A DNA stretch of 64,000 bases from Virgibacillus ndiopensis. GTDB lineage: Bacteria > Bacillota > Bacilli > Bacillales > Amphibacillaceae. The notes beneath the pieces are model-generated. The model was not told the DNA's origin. It was given only the letters and a program-made list of their open reading frames with translations, and did not search any database. This document shows, piece by piece, positions 6,982 to 16,431 of the stretch; the stretch's first letter is position 1; every line of letters begins with the position of its first letter. The DNA lies in assembly GCF_900187325.1 (NCBI RefSeq), contig NZ_FZMZ01000004.1:310001-374000 (forward strand). The letters run 5' to 3'. The translations under genes were made by a program, and so were the position numbers.

Positions 6982-8793
6982 TTACTTTAAAAGCATTTGC
7001 TCCATTTCACTCAATTTTTCTTCAAATACATCGAGCGCTGCTAAGATTGGCTGTTTAGATGTCATATCAACACCTGCTTTTTTCAATACTTCAATTGGGT
7101 AGTCACTGCTTCCAGCCTTTAAGAAATCGAGATAACGGTCAACTGCACCTTCTTCGCCGGAAAGAATTTTACCAGCTAGTGCTGTTGCGGCTGAATAGCC
7201 TGTTGCATATTGATAGACATAATAATTGTAGTAAAAATGTGGAATTCGTGCCCATTCCAATCCAATTTCTTCATCTGACACAACAGCATCCCCAAAATAT
7301 TTTTTGTTGAGATCGTAATAAATTTCGGTTAGTTTTTCCGCTGTTAATGCTTCACCATTTTGCATGCGAACATGAATGTCGTGCTCGAATTCAGCAAACA
7401 TCGTTTGACGGAAAACTGTACCACGAAAGCCTTCAAGGAAATGATTTAGTAAATAAAGCTTTTGTTTTTCATCGTCTAAGTGCTTCAGCATGTAATCATT
7501 TAATAATGCTTCATTACAAGTTGATGCTACTTCTGCAACGAAAATTGAATAATTCCCATAACGGAAAGGCTGTGATTTTCGTGTATAATAACTGTGTAAT
7601 GAGTGGCCTAATTCATGTGCCAAGGTGAACAAATCATTTACGTTGTCCTGCCAGTTTAATAAAATGTACGGATTTGTTCCGTATGCGCCAGAAGAATATG
7701 CTCCACTGCGTTTACCTTTGTTCTCTTCAACATCGATCCAGCGATTTTCGAATCCTTCTTTTAATACATTTAAATAATCTTCACCAAGCGGAGCTAATCC
7801 ATCCATGACGTATGCTTTAGCCTTTTCATACGGAATGTCCATGTCAACGTTTTTCACTAATGGTGTATATACATCGTACATGTGTAGTTCATCCACTTCT
7901 AACACTTTTTTACGCAATTCCGTGTAGCGGTGAAGGAGTGGCAGCTTTTCATTTACCGCTTCTACCAAGTTATCGTAAACCTGCTCATCAATGTTGTTAT
8001 TATCAAGTGCTGCCTGTCTCGCCGAATCATAATCACGGACTTTTGCATGAAAGTTATCTGCTTTCACTGTTCCTGTTAATGTGGATGAGAACGTATTTTT
8101 AAATTTACCGTACGTATCATACATCGCTTTAAATGCTTCCTCACGTACACGACGATCCTTTGACTCTAAAAATCCAACATAACGTCCATGTGTAAGATCT
8201 ACTTCTTCTCCCTTTTCGTTTGTAATCGATGGGAAAGTTAAGTCTGCATTGTTCAGCATGCCAAATGTCGTTGATGCATTGGATAGTGGCTCTGACGCTT
8301 CAGCTAAAAGTGCTTCTTCACGTTCACTTAAAATGTGGGCGCGCTGACGAGTAATTTCATCTAAAGTCTTGCTATATAATTTTAGTTCTTCTTTTTCTTC
8401 AAGGAAACCTTTTAATTTAGCTTCACCAATCTCCAGAATTTCAGGAACAATATAACTCATTGAACTAGAAGCAATTGTCAAAACGTTCTCCGCTTTGGAA
8501 TTCATTTCTTGATATTTTGAATTTGTGGTATCCTGATCATACCGCATATGTGCATATGTAAACAATTTACCAAGTCGTTCTGAAATATCATCCTGTAATT
8601 TAAATAAGTCGTATAGATTATCAGCTGATTCGGCAATCTTTCCTTGATATTCCTCCACTTTTGGAATATCCGCTTTTAAACTCTTAAATTCCTCTTCCCA
8701 TGCTTCATCCGTTGCGAAAATATCTTCTAATTTCCATGTACGCTCTTCAGGTAATTCACTACGTTTCGGTAATTCTTTTGTTCCTTTAGCCAA
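6982..8793 (-). CDS. pepF: Oligoendopeptidase F (M3B metallopeptidase)
   Basis: A 603-residue cytoplasmic zinc peptidase that cuts medium-size oligopeptides. The catalytic motif LAHELGHSLHSYY (HExxH) lies near residues 388-400, with the third zinc ligand in the following VAEVASTCNEALL (Glu). The N-terminal PepF/M3 domain covers about residues 10-190. The length matches PepF (about 600). Translation starts at TTG behind AAGGAGGAAG. It is the last gene of the conserved yjbC-spxA-mecA-coiA-pepF block. In B. subtilis overproduction of PepF affects sporulation signalling peptides; here a peptide-recycling role is the safe statement. Confidence 0.96.
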   Translation of the reverse strand: MAKGTKELPKRSELPEERTWKLEDIFATDEAWEEEFKSLKADIPKVEEYQGKIAESADNLYDLFKLQDDISERLGKLFTYAHMRYDQDTTNSKYQEMNSKAENVLTIASSSMSYIVPEILEIGEAKLKGFLEEKEELKLYSKTLDEITRQRAHILSEREEALLAEASEPLSNASTTFGMLNNADLTFPSITNEKGEEVDLTHGRYVGFLESKDRRVREEAFKAMYDTYGKFKNTFSSTLTGTVKADNFHAKVRDYDSARQAALDNNNIDEQVYDNLVEAVNEKLPLLHRYTELRKKVLEVDELHMYDVYTPLVKNVDMDIPYEKAKAYVMDGLAPLGEDYLNVLKEGFENRWIDVEENKGKRSGAYSSGAYGTNPYILLNWQDNVNDLFTLAHELGHSLHSYYTRKSQPFRYGNYSIFVAEVASTCNEALLNDYMLKHLDDEKQKLYLLNHFLEGFRGTVFRQTMFAEFEHDIHVRMQNGEALTAEKLTEIYYDLNKKYFGDAVVSDEEIGLEWARIPHFYYNYYVYQYATGYSAATALAGKILSGEEGAVDRYLDFLKAGSSDYPIEVLKKAGVDMTSKQPILAALDVFEEKLSEMEQMLLK

Positions 8794-8895
8794 TTAAACT
8801 TCCTCCTTTTTGTCTATACACTATACCTTTCTCCAAAAAAGCTGGGAATTCCTTTAAAAACTTTATTATTTCTAGTATAACGAATATCTTCTTAA

Positions 8896-10086
8896 TCATG
8901 CTTGTATTTTGTTTGGAATGTTTGTTAGTAAGGCATTGATTATTTTCTCATCTGCTTCTAACGCTTCCTCAACATTTTTATGAAAAGTAATCTCTTTTAA
9001 TTTAATAAACTGTTGGGCAGCAAACTGTTTTATCACACACAGCTGTGTTAAAAGCTTTAAATATTCCTGAATTGGATTTGCATTTGATTTTATAAGAGGA
9101 AAGTAATTTGGAGAAATTAGTTGATTGCGTAGTATATGTTTACAGGTAGCGATAGAAAATTGTCCTCCGATTGGCAAAGGATTCACTACATCGATTAGAA
9201 GACGACTTTGCCAATCCCATGGGGCACTTCGCATTAAATATTGGGAAGATACTGGAAGATGGACAATTGATGGGAGAAACTCCAAGTGGGTTTGTTTGAG
9301 ATATAACCATTGATGCCAGGCAAGCTCTCGTCCACGGAGATGTTGGCGCTGTTTAAGCCGAAAAAGTCGTTTTTCTATTTTCCATAGGTGGTGAAGTTTA
9401 TATTGGCCAAGTAAATTATGTTGAAACAAATCGGTAAATGTCAGCTTGTTTAGTGAAACAATATGAAATCTCCCTATTGCTTGATTTAGCCTAGTAAGCT
9501 GAATATCCTGAAATACTATGAATTGATTGGTGTTGGGACAAAAGAAATAAAGTGTTTGCGGAAAATTTGGTGAAAACTGATGAATGAAATGGAGGATAAA
9601 TTGATCAAGTTTTAAATGGTGTTCCTTTAAACGAGTAAATCGATTTGCACCTAGGATCCAGATTGGTGTAATTCCTGCTCGTATATATCCGTCGTTACGA
9701 CTGTTGATTTGCTCAACTGGTACTCTAGCACATTGAAATTCTAGGGCAATTATTTTTTTACCGATATGAACAAGCAAATCTGGCCGTTGATTAATTTCCG
9801 GTAAATAAACTTCTAACGCTACATCAAGCTGCTGCTGTTGAAGCCATTGAAACAAAATATGTTTTCCATTTTCATGATAGTGTCCTTCCCCACTTTCATG
9901 TGAAGGGCAATTTCGTTTTGATCGATGGGCAAAGTGTGGTATCATTTTTGCCCCTGCCTTCAAAGTCACTTGTTCCTTGCATGTTGGACAGAAAAATTGT
10001 TGATTTTCTTTAGCATACGCTATCTCAGCTTTTGATAACGAAGCAGGCGTTACCAATTTCCCTTCTTTAGTTTTTGCTTGCAGCAT
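8896..10086 (-). CDS. coiA: Competence protein CoiA
   Basis: A 396-residue competence-linked protein needed for handling incoming DNA in transformation. An N-terminal zinc-ribbon-like piece (FFCPTCKEQVTLKAG, HFAH) is followed by a nuclease-like core: NGKHILFQWLQQQ, then RPDLLVHIGKKIIALEFQCA, which holds the D...ExK-type residues of the PD-(D/E)XK fold. The open frame extends 73 codons upstream into mecA, but the ATG at 10086 has a CGGAGG site and matches the family start (MLQAKTKEGK). It lies between mecA and pepF, the same context as in B. subtilis. Confidence 0.93.
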   Translation of the reverse strand: MLQAKTKEGKLVTPASLSKAEIAYAKENQQFFCPTCKEQVTLKAGAKMIPHFAHRSKRNCPSHESGEGHYHENGKHILFQWLQQQQLDVALEVYLPEINQRPDLLVHIGKKIIALEFQCARVPVEQINSRNDGYIRAGITPIWILGANRFTRLKEHHLKLDQFILHFIHQFSPNFPQTLYFFCPNTNQFIVFQDIQLTRLNQAIGRFHIVSLNKLTFTDLFQHNLLGQYKLHHLWKIEKRLFRLKQRQHLRGRELAWHQWLYLKQTHLEFLPSIVHLPVSSQYLMRSAPWDWQSRLLIDVVNPLPIGGQFSIATCKHILRNQLISPNYFPLIKSNANPIQEYLKLLTQLCVIKQFAAQQFIKLKEITFHKNVEEALEADEKIINALLTNIPNKIQA

Positions 10087-10213
10087 ATATTCTAAACACC
10101 TCCGTATATCTATACAATTCGACAAAGACTGACAAAATCCTGTTTTTTCAGAAAGAATGTTTTTAAAATTATTGTTGCTTAGGAATGAGTCAGAGCTTGT
10201 ATAAAATCCAAAT

Positions 10214-10237
10214 AAAAAAAGACACCCAATGGATGCC
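10214..10237 (-). terminator. Terminator after mecA
   Basis: The minus strand reads GGCATCC-ATTG-GGGTGTC followed by seven T, beginning at the base after the mecA stop codon. The stem contains G-U pairs, so termination may be partial and coiA could still be read through. Confidence 0.65.
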
Positions 10238-10936
10238 TTATAGTTGTGCCGGGAAAAACGATTTAACTTGTGAAAATGTGTTGTTCTCAAACACCTTTTT
10301 CCCATATTCTTCTAGAAAATGAATGGTTATATCTGTATCATTGCCAAACTCTAGAATTTGACTAATTAAGTCTTCCTGGTCATCTTCTTCGAGTATACCT
10401 TGTGAAAATTCGATATAGAGATAATAATCATTACTGTAATGGAATAAACTATCCTCTTCAATGCCTGAACTGATCTCCTGAAAATAGTGACTCAATTGAA
10501 TGACATCTTCAAAGTCGCTAAAGCTTACAATCAAAGATAAATTACCCTCATCATCTGTACTATCTAATTCCGGATAGTCATTATCATCACTTTTTCCATA
10601 TTTATTATCTAACATGTTTTCAATATTTTCATCTTCAGACAGATCAATCATTTTACCATTCTCAGTTGGGATCTCAATATTCTCACCATTTTTGGATACT
10701 TGTGCTTTGGTTACAAGAATTTCTAAACCTTTTTCCAAAGCCTGCACTTGAATCCATAATGGACCTTCGACACTAAAATCCTCTTTATAATTAACTTCTT
10801 CCATCATTTGCCAGAATAATTGTTCGCTGCGTTCACGGTTATACCAAATTTCTTCTCTGCCAAAACCGCGATCTTCAATATCGATATAAGAAATATAAAA
10901 TTTTATTGTGTTTTCGTTAATTCTTTCTATATCCAT
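10238..10936 (-). CDS. mecA: Adaptor protein MecA
   Basis: A 232-residue adaptor that delivers ComK, SpxA and other targets to the ClpC/ClpP protease. The N-terminal substrate-binding part starts MDIERINENTIKFYISY with the family text IEDRGFGREEIWYNRERSEQLFW. An acidic linker (about residues 85-125: ENGKMIDLSEDENIENM) joins it to the ClpC-binding C-terminal domain, which contains FSDFEDVIQLSHYF and ILEEYG-like text at the end. The start has GAAGGGAGAG upstream. MecA and SpxA, its partner substrate network, are adjacent here as in B. subtilis. Confidence 0.96.
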   Translation of the reverse strand: MDIERINENTIKFYISYIDIEDRGFGREEIWYNRERSEQLFWQMMEEVNYKEDFSVEGPLWIQVQALEKGLEILVTKAQVSKNGENIEIPTENGKMIDLSEDENIENMLDNKYGKSDDNDYPELDSTDDEGNLSLIVSFSDFEDVIQLSHYFQEISSGIEEDSLFHYSNDYYLYIEFSQGILEEDDQEDLISQILEFGNDTDITIHFLEEYGKKVFENNTFSQVKSFFPAQL

Positions 10937-11162
10937 CCTAATTCTCTCCCTTCTCTATAATAGTTAGGTGGAAGAGACAACTTCACCTTCAATTATGCTG
11001 AATACATTGCTAACCATTCATCTTTATCTATATTGTCATTGTATGACAGAAAGTAGCATTTTGAAAATTTAAATGCCTATAATAGTTAATTTTATATTTT
11101 AACGTATGTTATTTGTTTTGTCATTACATATTTTGATTTTTTTATAAGATATAATGAAAGCA

Positions 11163-11198
11163 AAAACGCAGACCTAAACTCAAAGGTTCTGCGTTTTA
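11163..11198. terminator. Strong bidirectional terminator between spxA and mecA
   Basis: AAAACGCAGA pairs exactly with TCTGCGTTTT and the inner CCT pairs with AGG. T-runs are present on both strands. It ends spxA transcription, so mecA likely has its own promoter in the roughly 220 bp that follow. Confidence 0.85.
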
Positions 11199-11233
11199 TT
11201 GTTGTATCAAAGTTCTACATCGTTATTGAAAAA

Positions 11234-11629
11234 TTAGTTTACCATGCGTTGAGCTTCGCGTAATTGAAACGTACGCACAGTTCTAGGTAGGAAACGACGA
11301 ATCTCGTCTTCATTATATCCAACCTGTAGACGTTTTTCATCAAGAATAATGGGTCTACGTAATAATCCAGGATTTTGTTGAATTAAATTAAACAAATCCT
11401 TTAAAGGCAATTGATCAATATTTACGTCTAATTTTTGAAATACTTTAGAACGGGTTGAGATAATCTCATCAGTTCCATCTTCAGTCATACGCAATATTTC
11501 TTTGATCTCATTTAGCGACAACGGCTCTGAGAATATATTTCGTTCAGTGAACGGTATCTCCTGTTCTTCAAGCCATGCTTTTGCCTTTCTGCAAGATGTA
11601 CAACTTGGTGAGGTATAAAGTGTTACCAT
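11234..11629 (-). CDS. spxA: Transcriptional regulator SpxA
   Basis: A 131-residue ArsC-like regulator that binds the RNA polymerase alpha C-terminal domain and switches on the disulfide-stress response. The redox switch CTSC (Cys10-x-x-Cys13) is visible at the start ([19 protein letters not shown]). The alpha-CTD-contact region, with the family's [31 protein letters not shown], follows. The length equals B. subtilis Spx. It is preceded by yjbC and followed by mecA, whose product targets Spx for degradation. An AGGAG site is at normal spacing. Confidence 0.97.
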   Translation of the reverse strand: MVTLYTSPSCTSCRKAKAWLEEQEIPFTERNIFSEPLSLNEIKEILRMTEDGTDEIISTRSKVFQKLDVNIDQLPLKDLFNLIQQNPGLLRRPIILDEKRLQVGYNEDEIRRFLPRTVRTFQLREAQRMVN

Positions 11630-11880
11630 GAAACTTCACTCCTCATTTCTATAAGTGTAGGGTCATTTCATAAACTTTGAAAAACTTATCAGATTAAAAT
11701 AAGTTTAAATAACCTTATATGTATAATTATACTACATTTGTCAAGTAAAAGGTAGAGGGTATCCATGAAAAGTTAGTTGAAATTCAAATGTTCACGAAAT
11801 GTTAATATTTATGATTAAGATACCCGTTTTATTTTCAATTAAACCCTTTATTTGAAAAAATATTTACTTTTTATTTGTAT

Positions 11881-11907
11881 AGCCCCTTACCCGTGGAGCA
11901 AGGGGCT
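11881..11907 (-). terminator. Hairpin after yjbC
   Basis: AGCCCCTT at 11881-11888 pairs with AAGGGGCT at 11900-11907, ending 7 bp from the yjbC stop. There is no clean T-tract, so termination may be weak and yjbC-spxA co-transcription is possible, as in B. subtilis. Confidence 0.6.
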
Positions 11908-11914
11908 ACTTGTA

Positions 11915-12508
11915 TCATGCTTTTTCAGGTTCTCGCAAGCCTTCAAAAATATTATTTGATTCCCGGTCTTCATCATAACTTAAAACCTCTTCAACTGGTT
12001 GATATGACTTCCCGTAAATTTCTTCATCTTTATACGTATGAATATCTTCATACATTTTCTTCATCTTCTCATAAATGACATCTTCGGAATCTTCGTTTGG
12101 AGACCAAAATAGAATTTCCATTGGAGTTTCTTCATTCGTAGCGAGTGACCGACGATTATAACCGATAGACTGCGCGTGGGTGAATCCTTCTCTTTGATAA
12201 AAATGAAGTCTTTTCTCTGTATCAGAGTCCTCATAATCAACAGGCTCCACTTCTAAGATAATTGGCTTGTTTTTTTGTTTTAGCTTCTCAATTAACTTAT
12301 GTCCAATCCCTTGACCTCTCGATTTTGCCGAAACATATACATAATCTATAAAGATAAATGTGTCAAATTCAGCATACATTAAAACGTGATAAGGACCTTC
12401 ATCCTTATAATACACGTCTCCTTTTTCCTTTAGAAGCATTTCCATATGTTCTTTAGATTTCATTTCTTCTACAGGAAAATACTTGTTTAACTTTTCATAC
12501 CAATTCAT
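11915..12508 (-). CDS. yjbC: GNAT-family N-acetyltransferase YjbC
   Basis: A 197-residue acetyltransferase-fold protein. The acetyl-CoA loop is at about residues 60-80 (YVSAKSRGQGIGHKLIEKLK, the R/Q-x-x-G-x-G/A motif), followed by IILEVEPVD and FYQREGFTHAQSIGYNRRS, the usual late strands. A charged C-terminal tail of about 60 residues ends it. The substrate is unknown. In B. subtilis yjbC lies directly before spx in a stress-responsive unit, and the same order is kept here. The ATG is behind AAGGAG. Confidence 0.9.
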   Translation of the reverse strand: MNWYEKLNKYFPVEEMKSKEHMEMLLKEKGDVYYKDEGPYHVLMYAEFDTFIFIDYVYVSAKSRGQGIGHKLIEKLKQKNKPIILEVEPVDYEDSDTEKRLHFYQREGFTHAQSIGYNRRSLATNEETPMEILFWSPNEDSEDVIYEKMKKMYEDIHTYKDEEIYGKSYQPVEEVLSYDEDRESNNIFEGLREPEKA

Positions 12509-12709
12509 AGATCTACTCCTTTTTTAGTAGTCCTCCTTATTATAACGAAAGATTCACAATTTGTTAAATCGCTGAGAAAATGGAACTGGACATGTCAACA
12601 TGCTATAGCCAAATTTATATCTATAGATCACCTTTTAGAAAAAGCTTCATACTTAGTTTAACCTAACAATGTGTTTTAAAACGTTTTTGTTTTTTCTAAT
12701 ACAAACAGA

Positions 12710-12746
12710 AAATGCCCCAAAAAAGCTGCAAGCCCTTGGGACATTT
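12710..12746 (-). terminator. Hairpin after the putative glycoside hydrolase gene
   Basis: AAATGCCCCAA pairs with TTGGGACATTT (one mismatch) over a 15-nt loop just beyond the stop codon. The T-run that follows is short. Confidence 0.5.
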
Positions 12747-12752
12747 CTCACA

Positions 12753-13970
12753 TTAATTCATTGGGGTATAATCAACATTCTCCGTATAAATGTTACCAGC
12801 ATTCCAAATTAAAAATTCGTTTATGCCATTTTCCTGCAAAGCTTTTATTTGTGCTTCCACTTCTTCTTTGCCATATTGTTTCGGTGCTCCATCGTATAGC
12901 CATGGTGCTTCAAAATCCTGGATCCACGGTCTTGATGTTGGCCTGTTTTCAAGTTTTCCTAATACGTCATTTTCCACTTTGGCATATTCCGTCACTAATT
13001 TATATGGTTCTTTGTCTGGAAATTCAATTCCGAAATAAGTTGTCCAATGACTTGGATAAATCATCGATGAAATAACATCCACATTGCTAGATATTTTTGA
13101 GAAGTTTTGCCCAATACCTGGTGCTTCCGGAATTGTTGCTGAATAGCCAAAAATATCAACAGCTACATCAACACCATAATATGCTAACTCCTTTTTTGCA
13201 TAAGAAACAAAATCGGTTACAGCTTTTACTCGGCGCTGAACATTACTTATATCCTCATTTTTATAGTCTCCTTGGTCGTAATTCAGGTTTTTTTCATACC
13301 GTTCGAACCCTTCAGGAAAACGAACATAATCAAACTGAATTTCCTGGAAACCTAGCTCTGCCGCTTGTTTTGCAATGTCCACATTATATTTCCAAACCTC
13401 TTTTTGAAAAGGACTTACAAAAGCTTCCCCTTTTCCATTCGTCCATACCTTTCCATTTTCAGTAAATGACAAATCTGGACGTTTTTTTGCTAAAACAGAA
13501 TCTTTAAAAACGACAATCCGGGCAATTGGATAAATTCCTTTTTTCTCAAGTACCTTAAGCATTTTTCTTGGTTCATTAATATAATTAAGCGCGATATCTT
13601 CGTACGGTGACCCTTCTTGAGGTTTTATAGTAAGGTTACCATGGTCCTCTTTTATATCGATTACCATTGCATTTAAATCTGTGTTGTCCACTAATTTGAG
13701 AAGTTGATCAAACCTGCTTCCACCAGCTGATGGACCAGTAACATAAATTCCTCTTACCGCATCAGGGTATTCGAAATTCAGGCCTGAATTATATGTAAAG
13801 CATTGGAATTTTTTTGAAGTATCTATTTTTTCCAAACTTGTCTCTTTTGTTGTATGTAATTTTACGAAATGTGATTCATCTCCACTACTTTTATGAATAG
13901 TAAACGGTATACCGATCCCTAATAGGAGAATTCCAATGAATGTATATATCTTAAGTTGTTTTTTCCCCAT
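12753..13970 (-). CDS. Putative glycoside hydrolase (DUF4015 / COG1306 type), membrane-anchored
   Basis: A 405-residue protein with an N-terminal hydrophobic anchor or signal (LKIYTFIGILLLGIGIPFTI) and an extracellular domain. The region GIYVTGPSAGGSRFDQLLKL, the strand NAMVIDIKEDHGNLTI, PIARIVVFKD and the conserved EIQFDYVRFPEGF are hallmarks of this TIM-barrel-like family, related to GH13-type folds, with acidic residues suited to catalysis. It ends in EFLIWNAGNIYTENVDY. The substrate is not known; action on cell-wall or capsule glycan is a guess. The start ATG at 13970 is ten bases after AGGAGA; a TTG three codons upstream overlaps that site. Confidence 0.85.
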   Translation of the reverse strand: MGKKQLKIYTFIGILLLGIGIPFTIHKSSGDESHFVKLHTTKETSLEKIDTSKKFQCFTYNSGLNFEYPDAVRGIYVTGPSAGGSRFDQLLKLVDNTDLNAMVIDIKEDHGNLTIKPQEGSPYEDIALNYINEPRKMLKVLEKKGIYPIARIVVFKDSVLAKKRPDLSFTENGKVWTNGKGEAFVSPFQKEVWKYNVDIAKQAAELGFQEIQFDYVRFPEGFERYEKNLNYDQGDYKNEDISNVQRRVKAVTDFVSYAKKELAYYGVDVAVDIFGYSATIPEAPGIGQNFSKISSNVDVISSMIYPSHWTTYFGIEFPDKEPYKLVTEYAKVENDVLGKLENRPTSRPWIQDFEAPWLYDGAPKQYGKEEVEAQIKALQENGINEFLIWNAGNIYTENVDYTPMN

Positions 13971-14077
13971 ATCTATCAATCTCCTATTCTCATTTTAATT
14001 CTATTATAAAGGACGAACTAAAATTTTTGAACGGATAATTGAAGATTTATGTCGAAATTTTGTATTTGTTGCTATAA

Positions 14078-14118
14078 AAAACACTTGCAAAATTCGTTGT
14101 GAATTTGCAAGTGTTTTA
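14078..14118. terminator. Terminator of the 3D-domain gene
   Basis: AAACACTTGCAAAATTC pairs with GAATTTGCAAGTGTTTT over a short GTTGT loop, with T/A tracts on both sides. It is a strong stem that lies 39 bp after the stop of the 3D-domain gene. Confidence 0.85.
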
Positions 14119-14156
14119 TGCACTTGATAAAACTCATTTGATAATTCGTATGCCCA

Positions 14157-15344
14157 TCATTGAATCGTCACTTCAATAGTACGTACTCCCCATTCCATTG
14201 CGGCTTGTTCGGTTGGAACATAAACATCAATTTTGTTACCATTAATTGCACTGCCAATATCGCCTGCAATCGCATAACCATATCCTTCTACATGGACAAC
14301 TGACCCCAACGGAATAACATTTGGATCGACTGCGATTACTTTCGTGTTCGGATTTTCCCTTAAATCGATTCCAGTGTAAGTCATTCCAGAGCCTCCAGCG
14401 CTATCCAGTGTATAGGCTGTTGCAGTAACAGTAAATGTTTTTTTGCCATCGTTGTCTTGTTTTTCCTGTTTAGGTTCTTTTATCTCTGTTATTGCTTCTT
14501 TTTCTGATTTTGATTTAGCTTCTGCTTCCGCCTTTGCTTTTGCTTCATTTCTTCTTTCTGCTGCTTGTTCAGCTTGCAATGCTCTTTTTTCTGCTGCTTC
14601 AATATTATGTTTTACTTCCATTTCAAGTGAAGCAAGACTTTTATCTTTAGTTTGTAACTTCTCTATTAATGCAATCAACTCTTGCTGTTTCTTTTCTAAT
14701 GTCGCTCTATGCTGCTCATTTTGCAGCTTTTCTTCTTTAATTTGCGTCAGTGTTTTCTCCTGCTTTTCTTTCATCGCGTTTAATTCATCAAGCTTTTCCA
14801 GTGCAAGCTTTTGCTTTTTTGCTACTTTATGTATATCATTTTCGAGATTGTCTATTAAAGACTCATCGGATTCTGTAATTTTCGTGACGATCGAAACACG
14901 GCTAATAAAATCACTAAAACTTTGGGCACCAAAAATAACTTCTAAATAACTCATCTTACCACCCGATTTTTGATAAGCAGCAATTCGATTCTTTAAAAGT
15001 TCCTGGCGTTTTTCAATATCTGCCTCTAATTCTTTAATTTCATCCTGAAGGACTCTAATATCTTCTATTATAGTTGTAGTATTCTGTTCCGTTTTTTCAA
15101 TCAGATCTTGCTTTTCATTTAATGATTGATTTACTCGTTCAATTTCTTTATTCAGGTCTTCTATCTCAGCCATAAGGTTAGCAACCTGTCTATCTGCTTC
15201 TGATAGATTTTCTTTAACATTCTTGCGTTGTTCCTGAATATTTTCTAAGTCTTGATTTGTGTCTGCATAGCTATAATTGCTAAAAGATAAGCTTCCTAAA
15301 ACGATTGAAGTTGCTAGGGTAATTACAGTTAATTTTCTCGTCAA
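14157..15344 (-). CDS. Exported coiled-coil protein with 3D domain (cell-wall hydrolase-like)
   Basis: A 395-residue secreted protein. It has a signal peptide (about residues 1-27, ending SNYSYADT), a long coiled coil (about 28-270, of the PcsB/CwlO type) and a Lys/Glu/Ala-rich linker (about 250-300). The C-terminal 3D domain (about 305-395) starts VTATAYTLDSAGGSGMTYTG and holds the three conserved Asp segments (VIAVDPNVIPLG, GDIGSAI, KIDVYVP). 3D domains resemble the MltA/RlpA lytic transglycosylase fold. The protein probably trims peptidoglycan at the surface. Translation starts at TTG behind GCGAGGGA. The gene stands alone between two terminators. Confidence 0.88.
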   Translation of the reverse strand: MTRKLTVITLATSIVLGSLSFSNYSYADTNQDLENIQEQRKNVKENLSEADRQVANLMAEIEDLNKEIERVNQSLNEKQDLIEKTEQNTTTIIEDIRVLQDEIKELEADIEKRQELLKNRIAAYQKSGGKMSYLEVIFGAQSFSDFISRVSIVTKITESDESLIDNLENDIHKVAKKQKLALEKLDELNAMKEKQEKTLTQIKEEKLQNEQHRATLEKKQQELIALIEKLQTKDKSLASLEMEVKHNIEAAEKRALQAEQAAERRNEAKAKAEAEAKSKSEKEAITEIKEPKQEKQDNDGKKTFTVTATAYTLDSAGGSGMTYTGIDLRENPNTKVIAVDPNVIPLGSVVHVEGYGYAIAGDIGSAINGNKIDVYVPTEQAAMEWGVRTIEVTIQ

Positions 15345-15498
15345 CTTTTTCCCTCGCTTCCCATTTTTAGTTAGTATTTTTCCTCCAATAGTATATCATC
15401 TCAAAATGACACTATTATTATGATGATATTACATTTATATTTCACTAGGTAAATCAATTGGGAAAAATAAGTCTAAATTTTATTATAATCGAAAGCAT

Positions 15499-15529
15499 AT
15501 AAAAGGAGCTCAACAAGAGCTCCTTTTAT
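15499..15529. terminator. Terminator after the carboxymuconolactone decarboxylase-like gene
   Basis: ATAAAAGGAGCTC pairs with GAGCTCCTTTTAT over a 5-nt loop, giving a long perfect stem with T-tracts on both strands. Confidence 0.8.
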
Positions 15530-15579
15530 ATAGATTCGTTGACTTTTTTAAAAATTCATATTACTTAGCCAAACACGGT

Positions 15580-15954
15580 TTAATGTTTTGTAGAGTCAAG
15601 CTCTTCCATTGCCTCCTGAACAAGTGTTACAGACTGACTCATAGATGCTCCACCGCCAAAAGCAGAAGAAACACCGATTGCTTCATAGATTTCATCCTCT
15701 GTACATCCCTGATCAAGGCAACCCTTTGTATGATAAATGATACAATACTCATTCTGCTCATTTACACTAATAGCTAAAGCAATAAGCTGTTTATGTTTTT
15801 GGGTTAAGCTTCCTTCTTGAAAACAAGCCTGCGTGAAATCATTATACTTTTTTATGATATTAGGCATCTTATCGGTAAAATGTCCAATCCCTTCTTTGTA
15901 ATGTATTAATGAGCTTTCAATTGAATTAATTGATTGCTGCTCCTGACGCATCAT
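15580..15954 (-). CDS. Carboxymuconolactone decarboxylase-family protein (AhpD-like)
   Basis: A 124-residue all-helical protein. The family motif ExxCxxxH is present as NEYCIIYHTKGC (about residues 68-79), followed by EIYEAIGVSSAFGGGASM. In AhpD-type members the Cys pair carries out thiol-dependent peroxide reduction, whereas true decarboxylases lack it. The Cys and His here suggest a peroxidase-like or redox role, without proof. A GAGGAGG site precedes the ATG-ATG start; the first ATG is used here. It is not in an operon. Confidence 0.88.
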   Translation of the reverse strand: MMRQEQQSINSIESSLIHYKEGIGHFTDKMPNIIKKYNDFTQACFQEGSLTQKHKQLIALAISVNEQNEYCIIYHTKGCLDQGCTEDEIYEAIGVSSAFGGGASMSQSVTLVQEAMEELDSTKH

Positions 15955-16072
15955 TTTCGCCTCCTCGTTTAAATAACTATATTATTTGGCGAACCTCCCT
16001 TTTTATGCTTAGTTTTTCAGTTATATACTATAATTAATTGCATAATACTCACTCGAATACTAAATAATACAA

Positions 16073-16109
16073 GAAAGGATGTCTCATTTAGCTGCATCCC
16101 TTCTTTTTT
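16073..16109 (+). terminator. Intrinsic-terminator-like hairpin with no upstream gene
   Basis: GAAAGGATG pairs with CATCCCTTC (one mismatch) and is followed by TTTTTT on the plus strand. No plus-strand gene precedes it, so it may end a short unannotated RNA or act as a leader attenuator for the next small gene. Confidence 0.4.
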
Positions 16110-16143
16110 AATTGTTATACAATTTGTTCATAGAGGTGATAAC

Positions 16144-16428
16144 TTGAAAATAGTATTGATTTTTGGAATCATCCTATTACCTTTAATAATGTTCTTTGCC
16201 CAAAAATACTTGATAAAATTTCGACTTATTTTTAATATAGGTGCCTTAATATCCACATTTGTTTTTGGAAATATTACTTCATTATCGATTTACCAAATTA
16301 TTAAAGATAATACCGTCTTGATGACAAATATTCATGCTGTATTCTTAAACCCGTTTTTCTTAATTACTGGTTCTTATATGGGGGTGTACATCCTTTACCG
16401 GTTACTAATCGTGACCGCAAAAGAATAA
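16144..16428 (+). CDS. Small membrane protein, about four hydrophobic segments
   Basis: A 94-residue protein with hydrophobic stretches at about 3-19, 26-44, 52-60 and 63-88, so it is a membrane protein. The start is TTG behind GAGGTGATAAC. I do not recognise a family. It ends three bases before the convergent splB gene, which leaves no room for a terminator between them. Confidence 0.65.
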   Translation: MKIVLIFGIILLPLIMFFAQKYLIKFRLIFNIGALISTFVFGNITSLSIYQIIKDNTVLMTNIHAVFLNPFFLITGSYMGVYILYRLLIVTAKE

Positions 16429-16431
16429 CAA

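Noticed and set aside
14443-14949. Plus-strand 168-codon Ser/Ala/Phe-rich frame
   Set aside because: It is the mirror of the coiled-coil gene on the other strand; composition explains the open frame.
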